A stretch of DNA of 64,000 bases. Origin: Marinimicrobium locisalis (lineage in GTDB: Bacteria; Pseudomonadota; Gammaproteobacteria; Pseudomonadales; Cellvibrionaceae). The stretch spans positions 131,498-195,497 of the forward strand of contig NZ_JBDLLG010000003.1 of the NCBI RefSeq assembly GCF_039822625.1. The letters are read 5' to 3'. Below the pieces are notes generated by a model. It saw nothing but the letters and a program-made list of their open reading frames with translations. It did no database searches and was not told where the DNA came from. The position numbers and the translations under genes are program-made. Of the stretch, positions 1-8,959 are shown one piece after another (position 1 is the first letter of the stretch; each line of letters opens with the position of its first letter).

Positions 1-131
1 TACTGTGTGTCGGCCACCGGGAGTTTAAGGAAATGGGCGTCGAAGCCATACGCACACTGGGGCGTGACCGGCACGTCCTCTACGATGTGAAACACATTCT
101 GCCCAAAGACAAGGTCGATGCCCGCCTCTAA
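1..131 (+). CDS. Nucleotide-sugar dehydrogenase, C-terminal fragment
   Basis: The frame is open from the window edge (first full codon at 3) to TAA at 129-131 and gives 42 residues. It contains VGHREFKEMG and ends YDVKHILPKDKVDARL. The VGH-x-E-F and LYDVKHIL signature is typical of the C-terminal UDP-binding domain of the UDP-glucose/GDP-mannose dehydrogenase family, especially the TviB/WbpO/WbpA-like branch that oxidises UDP-HexNAc sugars to uronic acids. The following gene, a UDP-uronate epimerase, fits a polysaccharide precursor operon. The 5' part lies outside the window, so the substrate cannot be judged. Confidence 0.8.
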   Translation, partial: LCVGHREFKEMGVEAIRTLGRDRHVLYDVKHILPKDKVDARL

Positions 132-163
132 CGGCATGGCCCGAACGCAATACGGGAATACTC

Positions 164-1171
164 ATGAAAGTACTGGTCACCGGCACCGCCGGCTTTATTG
201 GCAACCACTTGGCGTTACGCCTGCTCGAGCGCGGCGATGAAGTCATAGGGATCGACAACCTCAATGACTACTACGACGTTCAGATCAAGAAAGACCGCCT
301 TGCCCGCGCCACGGCCCATGCCGGTTTTATCGACATTCGGGCGGACCTGGAAGACAAGGCGGCCATCGACAAGGTGTTCAAGGAGCACAAGCCCGATCGC
401 GTTGTGAACCTGGCGGCCCAGGCGGGAGTGCGCTACTCGCTGATCAACCCGCAGGCCTATATCGACAGCAACATCACCGGCTTTATCAATATCCTTGAGG
501 CCTGCCGTCATTTCGGGTGTGAGCACTTGGTCTATGCCTCGAGCAGTTCCGTCTATGGCGCCAACACCGCCATGCCCTTTTCCGTCCACAACAACGTGGA
601 CCATCCGGTCAGCCTGTATGCGGCAAGCAAGAAGTCCAACGAGCTAATGGCGCACACCTATAGCCATTTGTTCGGGCTGCCCACCACCGGCCTGCGCTTC
701 TTTACGGTATACGGCCCCTGGGGCCGGCCGGACATGGCCCTGTTTATCTTCACCCGCAAGATTCTCGCGGGCGAGCCGATCGATGTATTCAACTACGGGC
801 ACCACCGCCGGGATTTCACCTACATTGACGACATTGTCGAGGGTGTCATTCACACCCTCGACCACGTCGCCCCAAGCAACCCGGACTGGAATAGCGATAC
901 GCCCGACCCGGCCACCTCCAAGGCCCCCTACCGGCTGTACAACATCGGCAGCAACAACCCCGTGGAGCTGATGCGCTACATCGAAGTGCTGGAAAACTGC
1001 CTGGGTAAAAAGGCGGAAAAAAATCTGCTGCCCCTGCAGCCGGGGGACGTGCCCGATACCTTCGCCGACGTGGACGCCCTTATTAAGGACGTGGATTACA
1101 AGCCCACCACGACGGTCGAGACCGGTATCGAGAATTTCGTGCGCTGGTATCGCGAATACTACAAAGTTTGA
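164..1171 (+). CDS. UDP-glucuronate 4-epimerase-like NAD-dependent epimerase
   Basis: A 335-aa short-chain dehydrogenase/reductase of the extended NAD-dependent epimerase family. The N-terminal Rossmann motif TGTAGFIG (6-13) binds NAD. The catalytic triad is visible as the serine run at about 126-129 and Tyr152-x-x-x-Lys156 (YAASK). The segment IDNLNDYYDVQIKKDRL and the motifs FFTVYGPWGRPDMA and RRDFTYIDDI are characteristic of bacterial UDP-glucuronate/UDP-galacturonate 4-epimerases. It lies 32 bp after the nucleotide-sugar dehydrogenase, so the two probably make UDP-uronic acids for exopolysaccharide. The length is normal for the family. The ATG at 164 aligns with the family N-terminus MKVLVTG. 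No strong Shine-Dalgarno sequence is seen. Confidence 0.9.
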   Translation: MKVLVTGTAGFIGNHLALRLLERGDEVIGIDNLNDYYDVQIKKDRLARATAHAGFIDIRADLEDKAAIDKVFKEHKPDRVVNLAAQAGVRYSLINPQAYIDSNITGFINILEACRHFGCEHLVYASSSSVYGANTAMPFSVHNNVDHPVSLYAASKKSNELMAHTYSHLFGLPTTGLRFFTVYGPWGRPDMALFIFTRKILAGEPIDVFNYGHHRRDFTYIDDIVEGVIHTLDHVAPSNPDWNSDTPDPATSKAPYRLYNIGSNNPVELMRYIEVLENCLGKKAEKNLLPLQPGDVPDTFADVDALIKDVDYKPTTTVETGIENFVRWYREYYKV

Positions 1172-1180
1172 TGATTTAGC

Positions 1181-1265
1181 AATGGCGGATGCGCCTGCGG
1201 CTTATCCGCCCTACGCGCACCGACAGTTTTTGTAGGGCGGATAAGCCGCAGGCGCATCCGCCATT
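1181..1265. repeat. REP pair (BIME-like): perfect 34-bp inverted repeat
   Basis: The arms 1181-1214 and 1232-1265 are exact reverse complements, separated by a 17-nt loop. Each arm is itself an imperfect palindrome (GGCGGAT ... ATCCGCC) and ends in CCTAC, the architecture of REP units in E. coli and Pseudomonas. It sits between two co-oriented genes. It could act as a transcript-stabilising hairpin or attenuator. There is no T-tract, so it is not a classical terminator. Confidence 0.85.
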
Positions 1266-1300
1266 ATTGCCCACGTTCACCGTTTTCCTAAAGGTGCTCA

Positions 1301-2203
1301 ATGGAACAGCCTGCAGTCACTCATGCCATGACCGTCGATGTCGAAGACTATTACCAGGTCGCGGCCTTTTTTGACGTGGTCAAACCCGAGGACTGGGAGC
1401 AGTGGCCCTCTCGCGTGGAAACCAACACCGACCGGCTGCTGATGTTGTTCGACGAGGCGGGCATTAAGATTACCTTTTTCATTCTCGGCTGGGTGGCCGA
1501 GCGTCATCCGGAGCTGGTCAAGCGAATACAGGCCGAGGGCCATGAAATCGCCTCTCACGGCTACAGCCATCAGCTGATCTATACCCAAACGCCCGAGGTG
1601 TTTCGGGAGGAGACCGCCCGCTCCAAACAGATTCTCGAAGATATTACCGGCACCGCCGTCACCGGCTACCGAGCCGCCAGCTACTCCATAACCCGACAGT
1701 CGCTCTGGGCACTGGATATTCTGGCGGAGCTGGGGTTCACCTGGGATTCCAGTATTTTCCCCACCCGGCATGACAATTACGGCATTCCGGGGAGCCCGGA
1801 AGAACCCTACCGGATCATTACCCGCAGCGGCGCCGAACTGACCGAATTCCCTTTGACGACCGCGAAGGTGATGGGACAGGCCGTGCCCGCCGCCGGCGGG
1901 GGTTACTTCCGCCAGTACCCCTACGTACTGTCGCGCTGGCTGTTTCAGAAGGCGAGCGACGGCGGCCGCAAGCCGCAGATTTTCTATCTGCACCCCTGGG
2001 AGATCGACCCGGAACAACCCCGCATCCCCAATGCCAGCTGGTTTTCACGCTTTCGGCACTACACCAACCTCCATCGCTGCCTACCGCGACTGGAACGGAT
2101 GATCGAGGACTTCCCCTTCGGCACCATGAGCGAAAGCCTGGGTACGGTTACCCTCAATAAAACCTTGGATTTACGGGAATTCGACACAAAGAAAGCCGCC
2201 TAG
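1301..2203 (+). CDS. Polysaccharide deacetylase, XrtA/PEP-CTERM locus type
   Basis: A 300-aa NodB-homology deacetylase. The N-terminus MTVDVEDYYQV carries the metal-binding Asp pair, EIASHGYSHQ is the His motif (H-x3-H), and FYLHPWEIDPEQPR near residue 230 is the C-terminal catalytic motif. The run VDVEDYYQ...F and the FRHYTNLHR tail match the subfamily found in exosortase-A (XrtA/PEP-CTERM) exopolysaccharide loci. It probably deacetylates N-acetylated sugars of the exported polysaccharide in the periplasm. No signal peptide is visible, which is usual for this subfamily. The ATG at 1301 lies 9 nt after AAAGGTG. It is separated from the epimerase by the REP pair and is probably the last gene of the locus. 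Confidence 0.88.
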   Translation: MEQPAVTHAMTVDVEDYYQVAAFFDVVKPEDWEQWPSRVETNTDRLLMLFDEAGIKITFFILGWVAERHPELVKRIQAEGHEIASHGYSHQLIYTQTPEVFREETARSKQILEDITGTAVTGYRAASYSITRQSLWALDILAELGFTWDSSIFPTRHDNYGIPGSPEEPYRIITRSGAELTEFPLTTAKVMGQAVPAAGGGYFRQYPYVLSRWLFQKASDGGRKPQIFYLHPWEIDPEQPRIPNASWFSRFRHYTNLHRCLPRLERMIEDFPFGTMSESLGTVTLNKTLDLREFDTKKAA

Positions 2204-2216
2204 GTCGGCTGACGGA

Positions 2217-2245
2217 TAGACGAACGCGGTCAGACTCTGTAAAAT
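2217..2245 (+). promoter_or_regulatory. Candidate tRNA promoter
   Basis: TAGACG (2217-2222) and TAAAAT (2240-2245) are separated by 17 nt. They are followed by a GC-rich discriminator CGCGCCC, as in stringently controlled stable-RNA promoters. The tRNA begins about 40 nt downstream. The assignment rests on pattern only. Confidence 0.45.
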
Positions 2246-2285
2246 CGCGCCCTCTTGACGACAGGACGTCATACAAGTCGTTTTT

Positions 2286-2362
2286 GCACCCGTAGCTCAG
2301 TTGGATAGAGTAGCGGTTTCCGAAGCCGTTGGTCGCAGGTTCAAATCCTGCCGGGTGCGCCA
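2286..2362 (+). tRNA. tRNA-Arg (anticodon CCG)
   Basis: A 77-nt cloverleaf with the CCA encoded. The acceptor stem is GCACCCG paired with CGGGTGC, with discriminator G and CCA at 2360-2362. The D-arm GCTCAGTTGGATAGAG is typical, and the T-arm GCAGGTTCAAATCCTGC is perfect. The anticodon loop TTCCGAA gives anticodon CCG, which reads CGG arginine codons. The gene is monocistronic, with its own promoter and a downstream terminator. Confidence 0.97.
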
Positions 2363-2372
2363 TATTGATGAG

Positions 2373-2397
2373 GCCCGTGCTTTGCGCGGGCTTTTTT
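2373..2397 (+). terminator. Rho-independent terminator of tRNA-Arg
   Basis: An 8-bp stem, GCCCGTGC paired with GCGCGGGC around a TTT loop, is followed by six T. It starts 10 nt after the tRNA CCA. Confidence 0.9.
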
Positions 2398-2489
2398 ATG
2401 CGCATCCCGTTGGATTGCCGGCCACCGGTCAGAGACCGGCGTCGTTCGGCTCGGACGCGAAGCGGTGCTTCGCAAACGTCCGGCCTCAC

Positions 2490-2540
2490 CCTGCCGGGTG
2501 CGCCATATTGATGAGGCCCGCGCTTTGCGCGGGCTTTTTT
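2490..2540 (+). repeat. Duplicate of the tRNA-Arg 3' end plus terminator
   Basis: This 51-bp segment repeats 2347-2397 with one mismatch (T at 2378, C at 2521). It contains the last 16 nt of the tRNA including CCA, the 10-nt spacer and the whole terminator. The 92 bp between the copies does not fold into a second tRNA. It may be a relic of a tandem tRNA duplication or an att-like scar. The stem here is perfect and still followed by six T, so it can act as a second plus-strand terminator ahead of convergent fadE. Confidence 0.85.
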
Positions 2541-2543
2541 GGT

Positions 2544-4958
2544 TTACAGCTTGTCGAACGCGTCGGTAAGCAGGCAGTCGTAGCGACGGGCGTCGTACTC
2601 CTGCAGTTTGGGAACATCCTCCTCGCGAATTAGCCCCTTGGCCGCCGCATCCTTCAAGCGCTCTTCCAACGTTTCCCCGGTAACCTCTCCCTTCGCTTGG
2701 GCGCGCACGAAGTTGCTCCAGGTGGGCTCCACAGAGAGCAGCATCTGATAGGTGGTTTCCACTCGGCCCACCGGGTCCTCCGGATTGTCGTTTTCATACA
2801 CGTACGGCCGGAAAGCCTTGCGTACAGGGTTATCTTCCATAATCAGCCCACCCAGCTTGCGGATGGCGTGGTCGTCCGGTTTGGAGAGAATCCGGCCCAG
2901 CGGGAAGGCGATCCACTTCACCACACAGGCCAGTGCCCGGACAGGGAAGTTGCGGTAGAAGTCGTACAACGCTTCCTGCGCCGTATAGAGCGCATAGCGC
3001 AGGGCGTAGTCGGCGTGCGCATCCTCTTCGTCGGTACGCCCATGCGTTGAGTGGTACTTCAAAATCGAGCAGGCAATGAACAGCTGGCTGTGAACGTCGC
3101 CCAGCCGGGCCGAAAGCATCTCGCGGCGTTTAAGGTCACCGCCGAGAATGCCCAGCGCCAAGTCCGAAGTCACCGCCAGAGTCGAGCTCAGCAAGTTAAT
3201 GCGCTGATACCAACGACGGCTGAAGTCATCCGCATTTTCCGGCACGCCGCTGAATCGCGCTCGGGTGATCCCCATAACCTTGATTCGCGCCACGTTGCTG
3301 AACAGGTGGCCCAGGTGGCGAATAAAGAGCTTGTCAAAATCTTTCAAGCCCTGCTCCTGGTCTTCGGCCTGGATGGCCTGCAGCTCTTCAAACAGGTAGG
3401 GGTGGCAACGCATGGCGCCCTGGCCGAAGATCATCAGCGAACGGGTGAGAATATTAGCCCCTTCCACGGTAATCGCCACCGGTACGCTCTGGTAGGGCAG
3501 CGCCAGGAAGTTACGCGGGCCGTGCTGAATGGCCCGGCCACCCACCACATCCATACTGTGGTTTACCACTCGGCGCATCATTTCCGTGGCGTGGTACTTG
3601 GCCATGGCGGTCATGACCGAGGGAGCGCCCGTTTCCAGCCCTTTGGTGACCATCTGCCGAAAGGCTTCCATGGTATAGGCGCAGCAGGCGATATCTGCCG
3701 TTGCTTCCTGAACGCCCTCGAACTTGCCGACTTCGGTGTTGAACTGGCGGCGAATGCGAGCGTAGGCGCCGACGGTACGATAGAGCATTTCGCCACTGGC
3801 CGTGGACAGGGCCGGAAGGGAAATACCCCGACCGGCGCCCAGGCATTCAATCAGCATGCGCCAGCCCTTACCGGCCATGGGCGCCCCGCCGATGATCCAG
3901 TCCACAGGAATAAAGACGTCTTCCCCTTTAATGGGTCCGTTCATAAAGGGCGAACCGGGATGGTGCCGCTTCCCGATCTCTATTCCGGGGTGGCTCGCCG
4001 GCAGCAAGGCGCAGGTGATGCCGTAGTCACTCTTGTTCTGGTCGCCCAGCAAGCCATCCGGATCGTGCAGCTTAAACGCCAGCCCCACCACGGTGGCTAT
4101 CGGTGCGAGGGTGATCCAACGCTTGCTGAAGGTCAGTTTCAAGCCGACCACTTCTTTGCCTTCAAACTCGCCTTTGCAGACAATGCCCACATCGGGAATA
4201 GAGCCCGCGTCAGACCCGGCTTCGGGACCGGTCAAGCCAAAACAGGGGATTTCACTGCCGTCGGCCAAGCCGGGCAGCCAGCGCTGTTTCTGCTCATCGG
4301 TGCCGTATTTCATCAACAGCTCACCCGGGCCGAGTGAGTTAGGCACCATGGCGCTCACCGCGGCGGTGCCGGAACGGCTGGCGATTTTGCTCATGATCCG
4401 GCTCTGGGCGTAGGGGCTGAAATCCCGCCCACCGAACTCTTTGGGAATGATTAGCCCCAGAAAACCTTTGTCTTTCAAAAACTGCCAGGCTTCCGCGGGC
4501 AGATCTTTGAGGTGGTGGTGAATCTCATACTCATTGAGCATATCGCAAAGCTCGGTCACCTCGTTATCGAGGAAGCCCTGTTCTTCATCGCTCAGTTGGG
4601 GCAAGCTGATCTGGGCAAACTCGTGCCAGTCGGGGCGGCCACTGAATAGGTCTTTTTCCCACCAAGTGGTCCCGGCTTCCATCGCCTCGCGCTCGGTCAC
4701 ACTCATACTGGGCATGGCATTGCCCAGCACCTGATACACCGGCTTGGACAAAATCGGCCGTCGCAGCGCCGGAACGTTAAGAATCAGGAGAACCGCGGCC
4801 AGAGGTATCACCAGCCATAGGGACCACATCGCCGGCGAGATAAAGCCCAGCAGAAACCACGCCAGGGCCACAATGGCCGAGCCCAGTGGCAGAGGAATTC
4901 GCCGGTAAATCACCACGGAGATGACGACCAACAGCAGAATAATCGACAGCAAAAACAT
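2544..4958 (-). CDS. fadE: Acyl-CoA dehydrogenase FadE
   Basis: An 804-aa protein close in length to E. coli FadE (814 aa). It has two N-terminal hydrophobic segments (about 1-20 and 25-60), then the acyl-CoA dehydrogenase fold: N-terminal helical domain (about 115-230), the flavin-contacting beta domain with CFGLTGPEAGSDAGS, and the C-terminal helical domain with GRGISLPALS and a DVVGGRAIQHGPRNF segment, followed by the FadE-specific C-terminal extension. It catalyses the FAD-dependent first step of fatty-acid beta-oxidation at the inner membrane. It is monocistronic, and convergent with the tRNA terminators. No fatty-acid regulator site was identified in the 149-bp upstream gap. Confidence 0.95.
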   Translation of the reverse strand: MFLLSIILLLVVISVVIYRRIPLPLGSAIVALAWFLLGFISPAMWSLWLVIPLAAVLLILNVPALRRPILSKPVYQVLGNAMPSMSVTEREAMEAGTTWWEKDLFSGRPDWHEFAQISLPQLSDEEQGFLDNEVTELCDMLNEYEIHHHLKDLPAEAWQFLKDKGFLGLIIPKEFGGRDFSPYAQSRIMSKIASRSGTAAVSAMVPNSLGPGELLMKYGTDEQKQRWLPGLADGSEIPCFGLTGPEAGSDAGSIPDVGIVCKGEFEGKEVVGLKLTFSKRWITLAPIATVVGLAFKLHDPDGLLGDQNKSDYGITCALLPASHPGIEIGKRHHPGSPFMNGPIKGEDVFIPVDWIIGGAPMAGKGWRMLIECLGAGRGISLPALSTASGEMLYRTVGAYARIRRQFNTEVGKFEGVQEATADIACCAYTMEAFRQMVTKGLETGAPSVMTAMAKYHATEMMRRVVNHSMDVVGGRAIQHGPRNFLALPYQSVPVAITVEGANILTRSLMIFGQGAMRCHPYLFEELQAIQAEDQEQGLKDFDKLFIRHLGHLFSNVARIKVMGITRARFSGVPENADDFSRRWYQRINLLSSTLAVTSDLALGILGGDLKRREMLSARLGDVHSQLFIACSILKYHSTHGRTDEEDAHADYALRYALYTAQEALYDFYRNFPVRALACVVKWIAFPLGRILSKPDDHAIRKLGGLIMEDNPVRKAFRPYVYENDNPEDPVGRVETTYQMLLSVEPTWSNFVRAQAKGEVTGETLEERLKDAAAKGLIREEDVPKLQEYDARRYDCLLTDAFDKL

Positions 4959-5107
4959 ACAGGTTCTCCCTTTCTTATCCGACGAGAGGGCTCAGTCTCC
5001 GGCCCTCGCAATTGCCTCTGCCCCATTCGACAGGAATGGATCAGAGGTCCCGTAACAATAGCGTACTTTGAAGCGTCCTTGGGAGTATTCTACCCACTTT
5101 TTGAGCG

Positions 5108-6463
<1,356 letters not shown>

Positions 6464-6465
6464 CG

Positions 6466-7179
6466 TTATACCTCTCCCATCAAGTCCACAGGGCGGGCAA
6501 GTTCGCGCAAGTCCCGTCGGGTGTCAAAGGCCGAAGCCAACGCCCGGTCGTGGCTGACAAACACCAAGGTGCTCCCGGTCTCCGCCACCTGTTCCAGCAA
6601 CAGCGTCATAAAGGCATCCCGGTGGTCACTGTCCAGCGCCGAGGTGGGCTCATCCGCCAGCAGGATTTCCGGCCGTGATATCAGCGCCCGGGCCACCGCC
6701 ACCCGCTGTTGTTGCCCCACACTCAATTGACTGGCGGGTTGGTGATCCTGGGTCTCGGGCAAACCCAGCCGGCGCAACAAATCGTGGGAGCGCTCCCGGA
6801 CCCGGTCCGTCTCCCGGGCGAAATGGGCGGCCAGGCCGACATTCTCCAGCACGCTCAGGTAAGGAATCAGGTTGAATTGCTGAAACACCACGCCAATGTG
6901 ACGCGCCCGAAAGCGATCCCGGGCCCGGCCGGAAAGCTCGCTCATGGATTGTTCCAGCAGCTCCACCCGCCCATTCTGTGGCAGAATAATGCCCGCCAAC
7001 AGGTTCAGGAGGCTGGTCTTACCCGACCCGGAGGGGCCATACAAGAACAGCCGTTCCCCGCGGTTGAGCACCCAGTTGGGAATGTCGAGCAGGGGCGGTT
7101 GGTCCGGCGACCAGGAAAACTGAACGTCTTTCAGTACAATCGCGGGAGACGAAGCGCCTTGAGTGTGGTCTCTAGTCAT
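6466..7179 (-). CDS. ABC transporter ATP-binding protein, LolD/MacB type
   Basis: A 237-aa ATPase. Walker A is GPSGSGKTS (about 49-57), the Q-loop is VVFQQFNLIPYLSVLENV, the signature is LSVGQQQRVAVARAL (an SVGQQ variant of LSGGQ), Walker B is ILLADEPTSALD, and the switch His is in FVSHD. The PYLSVLENV segment places it with the LolD/FtsE/MacB group. It is translated just before the permease with which it must form the transporter. The ATG at 7179 faces the DUF3299 gene across about 32 bp, so each promoter must overlap the other gene's 5' end or lie close to it. An AAGGA sequence precedes the ATG with short spacing. Confidence 0.93.
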   Translation of the reverse strand: MTRDHTQGASSPAIVLKDVQFSWSPDQPPLLDIPNWVLNRGERLFLYGPSGSGKTSLLNLLAGIILPQNGRVELLEQSMSELSGRARDRFRARHIGVVFQQFNLIPYLSVLENVGLAAHFARETDRVRERSHDLLRRLGLPETQDHQPASQLSVGQQQRVAVARALISRPEILLADEPTSALDSDHRDAFMTLLLEQVAETGSTLVFVSHDRALASAFDTRRDLRELARPVDLMGEV

Positions 7180-7211
7180 AATCCTTAATTTCAGTCATGG
7201 AGTCAGAACCT

Positions 7212-7823
7212 ATGCGCTGGTATCAGCCGTTGCTTGTTGTCTTGGGGGCCTTATGGACCGCATTGGTCGCGGCAGATTCCCCAAAAACCATCGAATGGAC
7301 CGACCTCATGCCCGAAGAGGACTTGCAGTTGCTGGAGGCCATGCCGAGCGTGGACCACGGGGACGCCGAAGAGGAGGATGCCATAGAAGCCCCCGCGAGC
7401 AACAGCCTGCGCCCGGAAAACCGACAGTTGAGCCGCGACGTGGAAAATGCCATCGCTCAGGCCATGGCACCGAAAGGTAAAGGCAAACGGACCTGGGAAG
7501 ACGCTCTGGTCTCCACCCGCACCCGCCCGGAGTTCGACAACACTGAGATACGCCTGCCCGGCTTTATCGTGCCCCTGGAGTTCGACGACGCCATGAACAT
7601 CAGCGAATTTTTCCTGGTGCCCTACTATGGCGCATGCATCCATGTACCACCCCCGCCTCCGAACCAGATTATTTTCGTGCGCTATCCAGAGGGCCTTCAG
7701 CTTGAAAACCTGTACACCCCCTTCTGGGTGTCCGGCACTTTACACATCGAGACGGTGGAAAACGACACGGCCCTGTCATCTTACTCCATGGCGGCCGATA
7801 AGATTGTCGAGTACCGGGAGTAG
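7212..7823 (+). CDS. DUF3299 periplasmic protein, zinc-cluster associated
   Basis: A 203-aa protein with an N-terminal signal peptide (MRWYQPLLVVLGALWTALVAAD). The C-terminal half contains the DUF3299 hallmarks LPGFIVPLEFD and YYGACIHVPPPPPNQIIFV with its conserved Cys-x-His, followed by PFWVSGTLHIE. The start is placed at the ATG at 7212 because a GGAG lies 9 nt upstream and the signal peptide begins there. An in-frame ATG at 7197 has no ribosome-binding site. It is divergent from the ABC genes. The family is fused to or found beside this ABC set in Pseudomonas (PA4066). The molecular function is unknown; an extracytoplasmic metal or substrate-delivery role is inferred from context. Confidence 0.85.
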   Translation: MRWYQPLLVVLGALWTALVAADSPKTIEWTDLMPEEDLQLLEAMPSVDHGDAEEEDAIEAPASNSLRPENRQLSRDVENAIAQAMAPKGKGKRTWEDALVSTRTRPEFDNTEIRLPGFIVPLEFDDAMNISEFFLVPYYGACIHVPPPPPNQIIFVRYPEGLQLENLYTPFWVSGTLHIETVENDTALSSYSMAADKIVEYRE

Positions 7824-7830
7824 GGGCCGA

Positions 7831-8826
7831 TCAGGCCGCCACCCGTAGGGCTTCGAGCTCCCGCTGCACGGCGTCGGCATCAAATGGGGCCACATCAATC
7901 AGCTCAATCCGGCTGTCGGAGGTTTCATCCAGTTCGGTGACGCTGATCACCCCATCCTGGCCGTTAAAGCTAAAGACACCTTCGTCGGTAATCATCACTG
8001 CCTTGACCCGGGCCGCCTCCAGCCCATTTAACCAACTGAACAGGTCATGAAAGCCAAAAGCCCAGTCCGGGGTCATGACCCAACCACAGCTGTAGTGGCC
8101 CTGGCCCCGGTTCTCCCGCCGCAGTAACGGTTCGCCTTCCGGCAGGGACAGGACCTCTTCGACCGGCCCCTGCGGAGCGCGCAGCCGATCCTCCCGGTGA
8201 GCGTGGGGATGTTGCAGAGGCCGCTCCCGGTGGGGCTCATCCAGCCAGTGCGGCTCGATTGCTCCCTGACTGACCGTTTCCACCCGCACTTTGGGCGGGT
8301 CGAACGCCCCGGCCGTTTCCTCCCAGCGCACCCAGTCCTCGGGGGCACAGAGGTCGGCTTTGTTGGCCACCAGCACATCGGCCACGGCCAGTTGGTCAAC
8401 GAAGTTGGCATTGTCGGTATAGCGGGGGTCGGCAAGTTTGCGCGGGTCTACCAGAGTCACGGCGGCTCTGAGTTCAAGGACCTGCTGGTAGAAAGGTCCC
8501 TTCAAAGTACCGAGAATCTGGGCCGGGTGGCCGAGCCCGGTAGGCTCGATCAGCAGGCGATCGGGTCGCTCCTTGCCGAGCAGTTGATTCAGCGCCACGG
8601 TCATGGGCAGGCCCGCCACGCAGCAAATGCAGCCACCGGGCACCTCCTTCACCCGAGCGCCACCATCGCGCAGCAGGGCGCCGTCAATCCCCACCTCACC
8701 AAACTCGTTAACCAGAACCGCCCAGGTTTCCCCGGCTGGCTTGTTCGCCAACAAATGGCGAATAGCGGTGGTTTTCCCCACGCCGAGGAAGCCAGTAATC
8801 AGATTGGTCGGAACGGCTTGTGCCAT
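7831..8826 (-). CDS. CobW/COG0523 GTPase, probable zinc metallochaperone
   Basis: A 331-aa G3E-family GTPase. Walker A is GFLGVGKTT, the metal motif CICC is in GGCICCVAG, Walker B/switch residues are EPTGLGHP, and the base-recognition motif is NKAD. The C-terminal CobW domain follows after a His-containing linker (HPHAHRED). Such proteins deliver zinc to client enzymes under zinc starvation. The start is set at the ATG at 8826, because GGAGAG precedes it by 9 nt. The in-frame ATG at 8841 has no ribosome-binding site. A Zur-box-like palindrome lies about 30 nt upstream, so repression by Zur in zinc-replete cells is likely. It is convergent with the DUF3299 gene. Confidence 0.93.
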   Translation of the reverse strand: MAQAVPTNLITGFLGVGKTTAIRHLLANKPAGETWAVLVNEFGEVGIDGALLRDGGARVKEVPGGCICCVAGLPMTVALNQLLGKERPDRLLIEPTGLGHPAQILGTLKGPFYQQVLELRAAVTLVDPRKLADPRYTDNANFVDQLAVADVLVANKADLCAPEDWVRWEETAGAFDPPKVRVETVSQGAIEPHWLDEPHRERPLQHPHAHREDRLRAPQGPVEEVLSLPEGEPLLRRENRGQGHYSCGWVMTPDWAFGFHDLFSWLNGLEAARVKAVMITDEGVFSFNGQDGVISVTELDETSDSRIELIDVAPFDADAVQRELEALRVAA

Positions 8827-8854
8827 GCAGTCACTCTCCATTGTTAATTTATCT

Positions 8855-8871
8855 ATGTTACGTTATAACAT
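8855..8871. promoter_or_regulatory. Candidate Zur box upstream of the CobW gene
   Basis: The core GTTACGTTATAAC matches the gammaproteobacterial Zur core GTTATANTATAAC at 10 of 12 defined positions, with extended flanks ATGTTA and TAACAT. It lies 29 nt before the preferred CobW start, in an AT-rich region containing -10-like sequences. The same chromosome segment encodes Zur. Confidence 0.7.
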
Positions 8872-8959
8872 ATATAAACTCACTGGCCACGCACCGCTGG
8901 ATGATGGCTCGTCATCGCGTTGAGGCCACCGGCAAGCCAGCCAAGTGCGGCCTTGCATT

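Noticed and set aside
2400..2515. Second tRNA gene between the terminator copies
   Set aside because: Only the last 16 nt of the tRNA are repeated; D-arm, anticodon arm and acceptor 5' strand are missing.
3051..4337. Long open frame on the plus strand, 428 codons
   Set aside because: It is antisense to fadE and has low-complexity composition.
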